Both the position numbers and the translations under genes were made by a program. A stretch of DNA of 64,000 bases from contig JAUCBJ010002167.1 of assembly GCA_032718475.1 (NCBI GenBank), positions 1 to 64,000 of the forward strand, written 5' to 3'. Position 1 is the stretch's first letter. Each line of letters opens with the position of its first letter. The notes under the pieces are model-generated. The model was given only the letters and a program-made list of their open reading frames with translations, was not told the DNA's origin and did not search any database. The DNA is from Nemertoderma westbladi. Its lineage: Eukaryota; Xenacoelomorpha; Nemertodermatida; Nemertodermatidae. Shown piece after piece: positions 52,718 to 62,289 of the stretch.

Positions 52718-53938
52718 TGCCCATACCAGGGGGCTCTGAGGACGATTTCGCAAGGAAGAGACCAAGGGAGCAGGAAGGGTGGAAAATTTCGGGTGGAAAC
52801 CAAGGTGGAAAGGGGCACAGTGGATCTACCGGGCTTCCGGGTCTGGATCCACTCCCAGCGAGGGAAGAAGATGACGACGATTTTGGGGAGATGCAGCCCA
52901 TCGAGAGGATCGGCCACTCAGATACAGACTGGGTGGGTGGGGGAGTGGTGACGGCTAGCGGGGCGAGAGCCTTCTGGGATAAACCCGGCAAGCGGGCCTG
53001 GGTGCACGAGGAGCCGGCGATAGATTTCGCGGGGAGCACCATCAGGTTGGGCGAGCAGCCGGGAACGGCGCCACGGGTAGTGTTTGGGGAGAAGATGACG
53101 AGGGGGGAGGAGGACGTGGATATGGGTAGGGACCATAATGTCCAGATGTTTGCTTATCAACGGCTCCACAGACCTAGGAGACCGCTCGGGGCAAAGGACG
53201 ACTTGGGGCAGGATTTGTTGATACACGGCTGTGACTACTGTGGGAGGCTGACTCACCAGGAAAAGAGCTGTTTGTATCGATTCCAGAAGGGGGCGAGTTG
53301 CCTCTACTGCCGCGAGTCGACCCATAGGATGGGTGCGTGTCCTAGGCTGCACAAACCGCTGCTCAAAGTGTAACTTTCGAAGGCACTATGGGCGCCAGTG
53401 TGACTGGATGGACGATGAAGAGACGTTTAAGATCTTCGAGGAGTGGGCCGACGTCGGCGTTATGACGCGGCAGAGGATGAAGGCCAAGGAGTTCCGGTGG
53501 GGCTTCTTCAACATCAATCCTGGAGCCCACCAGGAGATTATCAAGTGGAGACTGCCATTGACATACCAGGAGGTAGCGACAGTGGCATCATATGGAGGAG
53601 TCATCAATACGCAGAGATACTTGGATAGATGGACGCCAGAGAACAGGGGCGAGTTCAGGGACTTTTTGGCAGAACACTTGCCGCAAGCAATGAAAATGAT
53701 CCTGTGGGACGCTACCAGGGGGAAGCAGGAGGGGCACTTGGAAGGGCCACCTGCAAAGCGTTACCGGGAGTTGATAACACCAGCGCCCCAAGAATTGACG
53801 ATGGGGATTAGCAAGGCGGTAAGGGCGAGAATGAGGAGTCTCAGGGAGGACAAACCAGAGGGAAGGAAGCGGCCCAGGCAAGATGATGACAGGGGCAAAG
53901 AACTAAGATGGTTCCCGAAGATGGGAGGAGCGAACTAG
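52627..53938 (+). pseudogene. Third BEL-3 gene, C-terminal part: three CCHC zinc knuckles
   Basis: Continues the previous frame after a shift near 52690. An acidic, Gly-rich linker is followed by three perfect CX2CX4HX4C knuckles: CDYCGRLTHQEKSC, CLYCRESTHRMGAC and, after another frameshift near 53365, CSKCNFRRHYGRQC. Then come about 180 residues with YGGVINTQRYLDRW and a basic tail (EGRKRPRQDDD). Such knuckles bind single-stranded nucleic acid in retroelement nucleocapsids. Position after integrase corresponds to env in other elements, but no signal peptide or membrane segment is seen. Confidence 0.65.
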
Positions 53939-54565
53939 AACTCAGGGAGATGTGGGCATGCCTGGAAGGCACCACATGTGGGAATGAATACGAACTCCTA
54001 AGTGCAAATAATTAAGTGCAATTAGTATGTATGTGTGTAGATAATAAATATAATCAATATGAATATAATCAAAGTAAGTACTATAGTCATATATAACCTT
54101 TTCCAATTAGCTACTGGGATTAGGGACCACTTGACTACGATAACTGGACGAGACACTAGACGGATCCCATTTCTCAAGTGTGGCCACACTAATGAGGATG
54201 TGGGAGCTCCACAGGAGGGTACGGAGGATGTAAACAAATGTGGGTTGAGTATAGGAGAACGGGGGAAGTATGTAGCGGAGGTGTTGACATGTGTAGAAGT
54301 GAGAGGAGTGCAATTCAAGTGTGGGGAGCGAGCAGTAAGAGAGAAAGCGAGGACGAGGTCCGTGAGAGAGAGTGTTACGATATATGGCGCTGTGTACCAA
54401 TATTAGCCGTTATACAGTATAATCATTTAGTTAGATAAGCCATAATGACGCCATAATGATGAACCGGCTTTGTGTAAGCAGATGTATAGTCTAGTACAAA
54501 GATATCCGGTAGTAGTGATGGGTTCGGATTTGACAGTGTTCAATAGAGAATAATTAAGACGACTT
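53939..54565. other. Non-coding region after the third BEL-3 gene
   Basis: No recognisable protein. Short chance frames on both strands. It probably belongs to the element's 3' region. Confidence 0.5.
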
Positions 54566-54775
54566 TCCTCTCCCTTACTTACACCCAACCCCCACATTAC
54601 GATTACCCCTCCCTTACTTACACCCAACCCCCACATTACGATTACCTCTCCCTTACTTACACCCAACCCCCACATTACGATTACCTCTCCCTTACTTACA
54701 CCCAACCCCCACATTACCCCTCCCTTACTTACACCCAACCCCCACATTACCTCTCCCTTACTTACACCCAACCTG
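54566..54775. repeat. Minisatellite, unit about 39 bp (and 28-bp variant), six copies
   Basis: The core TCCCTTACTTACACCCAACC repeats six times. Some units carry CCCACATTACGATTACC and others lack GATTA. Strongly strand-biased (pyrimidine-rich on +). It lies at the presumed internal/LTR boundary of BEL-3. Confidence 0.95.
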
Positions 54776-55150
54776 TATTTAGAAAAGGAAAATAAAACGC
54801 CCATATTTGTGAATGTTATCCATTTGTACAGTATGTAGTCCTACCTATGTAATTTTGTAATAAAATATAAATAAATAGTTCTACGGTAGCAAGTTTCCTA
54901 TAAAACCCTTGATGTAAGCTTGCTGTTATTAGTATCAATAGGGCTAACTGTCTATTTGCTTTAATTTCTATTATATTTGCGCTAAATTAGATTTTATGTA
55001 CTGTGCTTTTAGTACCGCTAAATTAAGCAACGCCAAAATTACCATATATGGTGGCAATTTGTGATTCTGAGGGGGAATAGGTTCACAATCCGGCTTCCTT
55101 ATTGGCCTAGCTGCTTCCAGGTTGGTCTAATGGTAGCGCGGATTGGGGAA

Positions 55151-55226
55151 CCAATCAGAGGATTATTGCATCATCCTTGATGAATCACATATAAATTGGC
55201 TGTATTTCCGGTATGTGCATCTCAGT
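55151..55226 (+). promoter_or_regulatory. CCAAT-TATA-Inr core promoter
   Basis: CCAATCAG at 55151, TATAAATT at 55190 and TCAGTT at 55222, an arthropod/invertebrate-type initiator 32 bp after the TATA box. The spacing is that of an RNA polymerase II promoter. It would drive copy B gag some 2.58 kb downstream. Confidence 0.55.
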
Positions 55227-56811
55227 TATCCATAATCTCATTCTCAGTCTGTGTATAATCTCTTATTTTGTATTTCCGTTTGTTTCTTGCAATAATTCGC
55301 AAATTTTGTAATTTCTGCTTTATTTCTTGCTGCGTTTCTTAATTAATCTCGATGATTGCTGCAAATTACAATCCGAACTATGATTTCTACCTTTTCATTA
55401 ATGGTTCTATGTTATTAAGATGCGATAATCCTACGGGATTTCTTTAGACTGTCAGACTGTTTGTGATTGCATGCGCCGTTACGGTAGCTATTCATTTTAA
55501 TGGAGGGCTAAGGTACCGGTAGGCGCGGCGGGTGCACCGGGGGGGTAGCGACGAAGGGAGTGCAGAGGATTCAAAGGCGAGCAATGCTGGCGGGGGTCAC
55601 CGTTGCGGTCGGAAGGCCAGCAGTGTAGAGGGAAGACCGGTTGCCGGTACAGTAATTAGGGGGCTGACGATCCAGATTTTGTCTCTATTTTGTAGTATTA
55701 GGGGGGCAGGAATCGGTTTAGTTAGGAAGCCTATATGTACCCGGGAGAGGCCTTCGTGTTCTACACTACAAACTGCAAACTGTACATTGAGAACTGCTAA
55801 CTGTTAAGTATTCGCTATTGATTGTTACGCTGATTTGTGTGTTGCTAAAGTGTGCCTGATTAAATTATGAATGCTTAGATAGGCGCCTTTTTCCCTTGAT
55901 TGATTTCTATTTCTTAGTTTACGATAAATAATTACTGATTAGGCCAAAGTAATACGGTATTTAGGCTGTTACTAGTGTAACCCGGTGCGTAATAAATTAG
56001 AATTGCGCATTCTGGAACACTTAGTAATTAGTACGCTGTTTCATATTTGTGACTGTAATTAATTAGTAAAATTAAGAATTTGTACGCAGCATAGCGGAGA
56101 GTAGTTAAGGTAATTATTTGGAGTACTGTAAACTATTCACGCTGGGCGGTTATTTGAAAATAGCGGACAATAAGCTAGATAGCAGTATCCAGTACACAGT
56201 AGTAGATTGCTGGCCTAAAGCCAGCCGAAGGCAAGTTTAGACCCATAGTACCAGCCCCAGTAGGACATTCTGTCACACTTTGAGTTATTTTAAACATTCT
56301 CACATTCACATATTCCGTTAGGGAACACCAGTATTTGCGATTAGAAAGGACGCGTTTATTTGCGCGTTTTTTAACAGTAAGATTAGGCAATAAAAATACA
56401 CTCTGAGTGTAAGCCTCTAACACTCGTTTTAAGTAGCCTAGGGAGCCGTCTCGGGTTTATTGTTTTGGTTATTCCCGCGTGGCTCATAGATTCGAACAGT
56501 TAGCTCTCTATCGAGCAATCAGTAGAGAACGGAACAAGCGATTTGGAGGAGGCATATAAAATTAGTAAAATATATTAGCGGACGGCAGGTTAGCGCCATC
56601 CAGCGGTGAGTAGCGGTTTTGTGTTTAGCAGTAGTGCAGTAGTAGTAATAATGCGCTCCTGATCGCCCCTGTTTAACAAAGAGAGTAAGGGACTATGAGG
56701 TCCGTGAGAGAGAGAGTAAGGGACAGAGAGGTCCGAGAGTGAGATTAGAGTGAGGACGTATAAAATTGTGTGAAGAAAGAGCACAATTGTCTCGAACAGA
56801 GACACCAGATA

Positions 56812-56845
56812 CCTTGGTGCAACATAGCTCGCGATTGCACCAAGG
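56812..56845 (+). other. Leader hairpin 1
   Basis: Perfect 11-bp stem CCTTGGTGCAA/TTGCACCAAGG with a 12-nt loop. Confidence 0.7.
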
Positions 56846-56966
56846 AGGGGTAGTAATAACATACTCAGGGGGGGGGCGGTCAGTAAAGCTGACCCCGAGA
56901 AAAGAACTCCACCCCACACCCAATATTAGATTGGGTTCCAGCGGAATTGAAGCGCACTTAAGGTTG

Positions 56967-56995
56967 ATGCTATCTTATCACCGGGAAGATAGCAT
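56967..56995 (+). other. Leader hairpin 2
   Basis: Perfect 10-bp stem ATGCTATCTT/AAGATAGCAT with the loop ATCACCGGG. Confidence 0.7.
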
Positions 56996-57069
56996 GGGGG
57001 GAGTGTAAGCGGATTCAATTCCATTACACTATCCACCTTAGAATGGGACCAGTGGCATTTTATCAATAT

Positions 57070-57117
57070 AGTTGGGGATACGAGATTACCAATAACAATC
57101 TCGTCTCATAACCAACT
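57070..57117 (+). other. Leader hairpin 3 (two-part)
   Basis: Inner 8-bp stem ACGAGATT/AATCTCGT (57080-57104) and outer AGTTGG/CCAACT pairing (57070-57075 with 57112-57117). Confidence 0.65.
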
Positions 57118-57422
57118 TTGGGGGGGCGACACAAGCCCTAAAGCCACAGAGAGAGGTGAGAGGTCAAACCACATCGGAGGGAGAACACAGCTAGTAGTAG
57201 AGGCTAGCAGCGGGGGGAAACACTCACGGGGAGTGCCAAAGTGACAATTAGTATATTAGCCAATAGCGGGGAGGGAAGCACGTGATTAAAGATAGGAAAG
57301 CATCCACTGGGTACAGAGGGCCAAGTACAGTAAGTGGTGAAACCAATATCTGTGTGTATCAATCATATATTATTCTGTATTACTGATTTACTGGTCATTT
57401 CATTAGTAACAGAGTTGCAGAC

Positions 57423-57441
57423 CGGTCATAGTTTATGACCG
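57423..57441 (+). other. Leader hairpin 4
   Basis: Perfect 8-bp stem CGGTCATA/TATGACCG with a 3-nt loop. Confidence 0.65.
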
Positions 57442-57653
57442 TCACCGCTACCAACATAACCGATTAATATCTGTGCCTTTCTGCTGTTATATCTGTGTTA
57501 TCGTGATACCCATTACATACTGATTGTGCTATTATCATTCGGATTATTAATATTGAGAAGCAGAAACTCTATTATTTTCCCCGATGGCCTTGGGCCAAAA
57601 CGAATTAGTGCTACTTCCTAGCAGAACGGTGATGCGTACAAATCTAACCCGGT

Positions 57654-57671
57654 CGGGATCTTACGATCCCG
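57654..57671 (+). other. Leader hairpin 5
   Basis: Perfect 7-bp stem CGGGATC/GATCCCG with a TTAC loop, just before the candidate primer-binding site. Confidence 0.6.
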
Positions 57672-57804
57672 TCATACGTGGCGACGCATATAACACACAC
57701 ACCGGTCGGGATACATACTGCCAACTCCAGGATCCCATCACAGTTAAAAACTGCCAACAACCCAACAAGCATTTAAATAAACTGTGACCACAACCAGCGC
57801 CAAC

Positions 57805-58800
57805 ATGAGTGAACACGAGATGACCAAGGTCCAGAGGAAGAGACCCCGAGCGACAGAGACGAAAGGATTCGGTAAGCAACGATGAGGTGGTACTGGCCCG
57901 CCACATCGGATTCGACAATGAGGGACGCTCCGGTCGTTGAGGAGGAGGGTGGCAGAGTACGAGGAGGAAAGGGGAGCGAGTCGACGCAAGATAAGAGCGG
58001 CGAACGAGGTACCGAAATCGCCAGCCAAACCAGTGGCCGAAGGCGGCGAACGGCCCACCGGAACGGCAATGGTGGGGCCGACGGTACGGCGCCGGACGAG
58101 GAGGGAAGGTCAAGTCCAGGAGGAAGACGTCAGGATGAGTAATCACCTACGACGAGAGTACAACGCCACCAAGAAGTTGTTGAAGGATGCTAGAGAGGGA
58201 GGGAAGGTAGAACAGCCCAAGTTGTACAGGAGGCTAGGTGAGTGCAACAAACATTTCCGCTACCTAGTACGATTTGGGCAGTGGGAACTAGCAAGTGAGA
58301 GGATGAGGGGGGTCGCCACAGAACTGTTCGAATTGTGGCGATCTGAGGTGAAGGAGGCTAGTGTGGTGTACGTAGGGCCCTATCTAGTAGATGCAAGGGG
58401 GATTAAGTTAGTGGGATGGGCGGACCCACACGGCACCAAACCCGAGGTTAACCCCGAAGATTCGGTGTCGTCGGTTAGTAGGAATGCTAGTAAGCATGGG
58501 AAAATTAGTAGGATGAACAGGCGACGGGAGTCGGTCGCAACCGAAAAGTCTGCTACATCCTCCGCGAATGCAAGAAGGGTGTTAGAGATAGATCTGGCGT
58601 GTCAGCTAGACATAGTTGCACTGGATCAAAAGGAACTTGAGAGACACCTGGATGAGGAGACCGCGTTACTAGAAAGGGAAAGGCAACTAGCGAGACAGTG
58701 CAAAGAGAGGGCCGAGAAGGTGGCGAGAGATTATAGGGAGCGGGAGGCAAGGGAGGCTGAAAGGATTGAGAGAGAAGCTAACGAGCGTAGAGAGCGTTAG
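57805..58800 (+). pseudogene. gag: BEL-3 copy B Gag, N-terminal and coiled-coil part
   Basis: The probable true start is ATG 57805 (MSEHEMTKVQRKRPRATETK), followed by a frameshift near 57865, a DSVSNDEVVLARHIGFDNEG segment and a TGA near 57940. The long frame 57937-58800 follows: LRREYNATKKLLKDAREG, PKLYRRLGECNKHFRYL, VYVGPYLVDARGIKLVGW, then a coiled coil (LDQKELERHLDEETALLERE) ending at TAG 58798. It shows how the family's Gag begins, which copy A has lost. Confidence 0.7.
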
Positions 58801-58802
58801 CT

Positions 58803-59405
58803 GATCAGAGTATTAGAGAGGACAGAGAGAGAGAGAGGGCAGGTAAACGTATGAGGGATGATATGCATACCCAGTTGAGGGGGTTAATGCAATATCAGGC
58901 GAAACAAAAACGCCGATTAGAACTGGCAAAAATGGGTTTATCAGAGAGCGAGGCTGGTTCAGGAAGTATTTATGAGGAACCAGGGGTGATGGAAACCTTT
59001 GTTAAAACCCCACTTACAGGTACCAGACAACAGACCCTAAACTGGTGTGACCGGAAGGGCGGGGGGGAGGGTAATGACAATATGTTTGATGAAAACATTA
59101 ATATTAATAGTACCGTAGTAGATAACCGGGCAGAGGGAGGGACGTTGGTACCGTAAGCGGCCAAACGAGAAAACGTCGAGCCCACTCGGAAGACAGGAGA
59201 AGGACAGTAGAGTTCATCCAGGAGGTCGATACGAGATCTCTTGAAGGAGAACATTACGCTGAAATCAGAAGAAGTGAGGAGGGGCAAGGAAGTGTTGCTA
59301 CGGGCAACCAGAGACGTCGAGAGAGGATGGACAGTGAACCGTCGATAGTTGAACTGGAGAGAGAAAGCCGGTGGGGTCGTACTCTGGGAGATTCCCATTA
59401 CATGC
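58803..59405 (+). pseudogene. BEL-3 copy B Gag middle part
   Basis: MRDDMHTQLRGLMQYQAKQK and NINSTVVDN segments, a stop near 59156, then RRTVEFIQEVDTRSL and WGRTLGDSHY. The segment lacks copy A's 57-bp repeats and about 700 bp corresponding to copy A 45540-46235. It joins directly to ALKTRIELPPVE at about 59403. Confidence 0.6.
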
Positions 59406-60786
59406 GCTGAAAACTAGAATTGAGCTGCCACCAGTGGAGCTTTTCAAGTTTGATGGTAGCAAGCCGGAAGAATATCTACAGTTCCGGAGAATGTACAGTA
59501 ATGAGATTTTGACAAAAAATCTCACGCAGGCGGAGTCCCTTAAATACCTACAAGTCTATACAGGGGGGCCAGCTTACGACATAGTGAGGCAATACCAAGG
59601 TATTGAAGGAGGATTCACAACTGCATGGAGAGCCCTGGACAGGGTATTTGGCCATCCTGCAAAGATTATCCGACAAACCTTAAGGGGAATAACATCAGGC
59701 GGACTCGCAGATAACCCCGTTAGCATCAAGACTTTCGCTAACAAAGTAGAGAAAGCGCTAATAGTATTAAAGACTCTAGATGCACCTTACGAACTCAATG
59801 CATCGAACAACATCACCACGATAGCGCAGGCACTACCGATCTGGCTGAGAAACAAATGGAGAAAGATCGCTTTCTCCACTCGAGAAAGGAAAGGTGTGGA
59901 GCCAGGATGGAGGAGATGTCGAACTTCCTTAACTACGAGCCAGAGCTAATAACAGATCCAGTCTATAGTGAGGACAGTCTAGGAAAGGCACCGAGGACTG
60001 AATACAGCCGGCCTAAACCCGAATGTAGTGCGGCGAATGCACTTCCGAAGGTGAGGCAGTCACTACCGTATGCGGCCACACAGGGGACTTCAAGTCCACA
60101 GAGAGCTGGGAGTAGAGCCACACCATGGCAGGGACAGAAACCAAGTAACAACATGAACAAATACAAACCCAATACACTCAGTAGGCCGAGTCCAATTAAC
60201 CAAAACACTAAACCGCTAGATATGAATCTAAGCGCAATACGTGAAGCACTATACGAGGAACGCTACAATCCTGATTACAAATGTCAATTGCATAGAAACG
60301 GGACCCATAAGACCATAGACTGCAAGCATTGGCAGGCGTTACTTAAACAAGATCGGATAGCCTACACTGGTAAGAATGGACTATGTCATCGATGCATGGT
60401 AGGAGGACACAGGAAGGATGAGTGCCAGGAACCGCCGATCAAATATGGCGAGACTGATGGGACTGGAGGTCAGATGATGGCAACGAGCACGATGGGAGCA
60501 AAGAAGAGGGGAACGGTACTACTCGGAGTGGTACCAGTGAGAATAATAAGGGAGAACGAGCTATTGGTTACGACGCTAATGCTGGTCGATAGGGGAGCAG
60601 CGTTCATGCTGGTGGAAAGTTGGATGGCCGAAAGAATAGGGTTATGGACAAAGCTAAGTAAGATGGCGGTGACCACAATTTCCAGCAAGGACGAGGTCAT
60701 GAAAATGAGGACGGGACGATGCGAAATAGCAGTGATAACACCAGGGTGCGACTATGGGGCTACCATCGAACCCATCCAGATCCAAA
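59406..60786 (+). pseudogene. BEL-3 copy B Gag DUF1759, zinc knuckles and protease
   Basis: Frames 59371-59949 and 59856-60821, with a frameshift near 59900. DUF1759 blocks (LKYLQVYTGGPAYDIVRQYQ; TLRGITSGGLADNPVSIKTF), two knuckles (CQLHRNGTHKTIDC and CHRCMVGGHRKDEC) and protease (GTVLLGVVPVRI; VDRGAAFMLVE). The catalytic serine position is changed (DSG to DRG). Similarity to copy A ends near 60786 and AT-rich sequence follows, so RT and integrase are absent. Confidence 0.8.
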
Positions 60787-60830
60787 ATCGTAAAAATGTT
60801 GATAAAATATTTATAATATAGCTGAAAAAG

Positions 60831-61262
60831 TCAAGAATCATCTTCATTGTCATCGGATTCATCAGTGGTTACAAGGGTTTCTTTCGAAATAATAACTATA
60901 AACAAAGCCATAATTTCATAAGCATTTTTACGATCTAATTTGATCTCAAACTTTTCACCTTTATTGACCACTATATTGCCACTATATTGACTAATAACAA
61001 TAAAGTTATCTGACAATGAGAAAATTGTGATTGATTCTAAATTTCCATCATCTTTTATTTTGTAATCTAAAAGGTAATTAGTAGAATCTACCTCGCCGAA
61101 AATATCAATACAACGTAGTTCTATTCTTGCTTGTTCAGAAATATCTATTTTAAAATTAGGTTGTGAAGGACAATAAATAGTGTTACCAATAACAATACAA
61201 GTAAGATTATCTACAGTATTAAATGTATGTCTTATTACAGGTGTAGGTGTATCAGAAGACAT
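60831..61262 (-). CDS. Small acidic-tailed protein beside the right TIR, function unknown
   Basis: 143 codons on the minus strand from ATG 61262, intact, ending in an acidic tail (TTDESDDNEDDS). Predicted mostly beta with alternating hydrophobic residues (VDNLTCIVIGNTIYCPS; SITIFSLSDNFIVISQYSG; YEIMALFIVIISKE). No signal peptide is evident. I do not recognise the family. AT-rich composition differs sharply from BEL-3 next to it and matches the TIR side, so it is a candidate leftover Polinton gene. Polintons do carry small lineage-specific proteins near their ends. Confidence 0.5.
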   Translation of the reverse strand: MSSDTPTPVIRHTFNTVDNLTCIVIGNTIYCPSQPNFKIDISEQARIELRCIDIFGEVDSTNYLLDYKIKDDGNLESITIFSLSDNFIVISQYSGNIVVNKGEKFEIKLDRKNAYEIMALFIVIISKETLVTTDESDDNEDDS

Positions 61263-61734
61263 TATTATTATTATTATTTAATGTAATAACAATTAAATAA
61301 CCGCGCCAAGACAGACAAATAAATATTCTATTCATATATTTAAATAGATAATTTTTATATTCACCCAATCAACTAATAACACGTGTAACCAATAGAAAGT
61401 GAATAATAACAGCAAATGAAGCAAATGAAGTAAATGAAAAAATAGATATTATTATTAATAGTTGAATTAATGCATTCTATGCTATAGAAATCATGTTAAG
61501 GAACTAGAAGCTATAAACATCTGCTACCAGTTGAGAATGAAGAATTCAACGGCTACGGTATAACCTGGATATTTGTCGCCTTTTTCTCTCGAGGTTGGAT
61601 GGAAGAGTGAGCGATGAATTGTAGCAAAACATAATGGTCCTCTGTTCGATCCCGGTTGAATATTTTGTTATCTGAAAAATTGCTAAATGAAATTTAGTTA
61701 CTGGTGAAAAATTACAGGTAGAAAGACACCTGAA
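61263..61734. other. Subterminal region of the Polinton-like element
   Basis: AT-rich with an ATT microsatellite just upstream of the 61262 ATG. Otherwise no feature. It probably contains the promoter of the small minus-strand gene. Confidence 0.4.
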
Positions 61735-62074
61735 ATAAAAGATATGAAAATACTGGTTGGTGAAAAATAGCAATTTGAAACATAGTAGAAGTTACCTGAA
61801 GACACCCGAGCGCCTGTAAAATAAAGGCTCGCGATTGGTTGGAAGGAGTAGAGAGGGAGTTAGCTGGGTGACTAATAACGCCTCTAGCGAAAATGCGGGA
61901 ACTTGAGAAGTTACCATCGTTACGGTTGAAATGTTGACTTCTGATTGGTTGAAATAATAACGACCACTGGTAACGGTTGAAATGGTGGTTTCTGATTGGT
62001 CAGCAGGAGTAGAAAACATGGTAATGCTGAGCTATGGATGACTCTTAGCGGAGAACGAATCTTCATATACTACT
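61735..62074 (-). repeat. Right terminal inverted repeat of the Polinton-like element
   Basis: Reverse complement of 43259-43599 with about 25 differences in 340 bp. It ends ...TCATATACTACT and is followed by the TSD GCCATG. Confidence 0.9.
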
Positions 62075-62080
62075 GCCATG
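62075..62080. repeat. 6-bp TSD (GCCATG), right copy
   Basis: Identical to 43253-43258. Confidence 0.92.
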
Positions 62081-62170
62081 CTGCGCGTATCTCACCAACG
62101 AACTCTTACGCACATTCATGGAGGAAATCGCCACCTATCTCAACGAGCGACCATTGATGACTGTATTGTC
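62081..62170 (+). pseudogene. BEL-2 part 4 (integrase C-terminal region)
   Basis: Plus-strand frame YLTNELLRTFMEEIATYLNE followed by RPLMTVLSDPE, the LT-E-L-T...E-NxRPL block that follows the BEL/Pao integrase core. It directly continues the sequence cut at 43258. BEL-2 is lost after an AT tract at about 62180. Confidence 0.85.
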
Positions 62171-62289
62171 AGACCCGGAATATATATATAACAAAATTAA
62201 CAATTAACAATTTTTTCCTAATAACAATATCACAAAACAACATCATTGTTATTGAAAGTTTTTTATGATTAATGGAATCCCGACTCTAA

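Larger units (their letters stand above)
54790..57804 (+). promoter_or_regulatory. Presumed BEL-3 LTR plus 5' leader, shared between copies A and B
   Basis: About 3 kb without a convincing protein, between the end of copy A's third gene and the start of copy B's gag. It contains a promoter-like block (55151-55226), G-runs and a cluster of hairpins (56812-57671). A possible primer-binding site TGGCGACGCATATAAC lies at 57679. LTR ends cannot be set because no second copy of this stretch is present in the window. Confidence 0.45.
43259..62074. mobile_element. 18.8-kb Polinton/Maverick-like element filled with BEL-3 sequences
   Basis: Bounded by about 340-bp terminal inverted repeats (about 92 percent identical by eye) that begin 5'-AGTAGTATATGA, and by a 6-bp TSD. 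Long TIRs starting AG, 6-bp TSDs and a size of 15-20 kb are the defining features of Polintons. None of the core Polinton genes (protein-primed PolB, retroviral-like integrase with chromodomain, packaging ATPase, adenovirus-like protease, capsid) is recognisable. From 43600 to about 60786 the interior is BEL/Pao-related. The name rests on the ends alone. Confidence 0.7.

Noticed and set aside
51498-53938. Envelope glycoprotein in the env position
   Set aside because: No signal peptide, transmembrane segment or furin-like site is seen; the protein is charged and carries zinc knuckles.
55117-55190. tRNA-like string GGTTGGTCTAATGGTAGCGC
   Set aside because: It resembles a tRNA D-arm, but no anticodon stem, T-arm or acceptor pairing can be completed downstream. 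It lies in the BEL-3 promoter region.
57661-58146. 161-codon minus-strand frame
   Set aside because: Antisense shadow of copy B gag; low-complexity Arg/Ser/Pro composition typical of shadows.
43259-62074. Canonical Polinton genes (PolB, integrase with chromodomain, packaging ATPase, capsid)
   Set aside because: Searched for by eye on both strands. The only polymerase and integrase motifs inside are BEL/Pao type (YVDD RT; GVDMFGPI integrase with a BEL C-terminus). The Polinton assignment therefore rests only on TIR and TSD.
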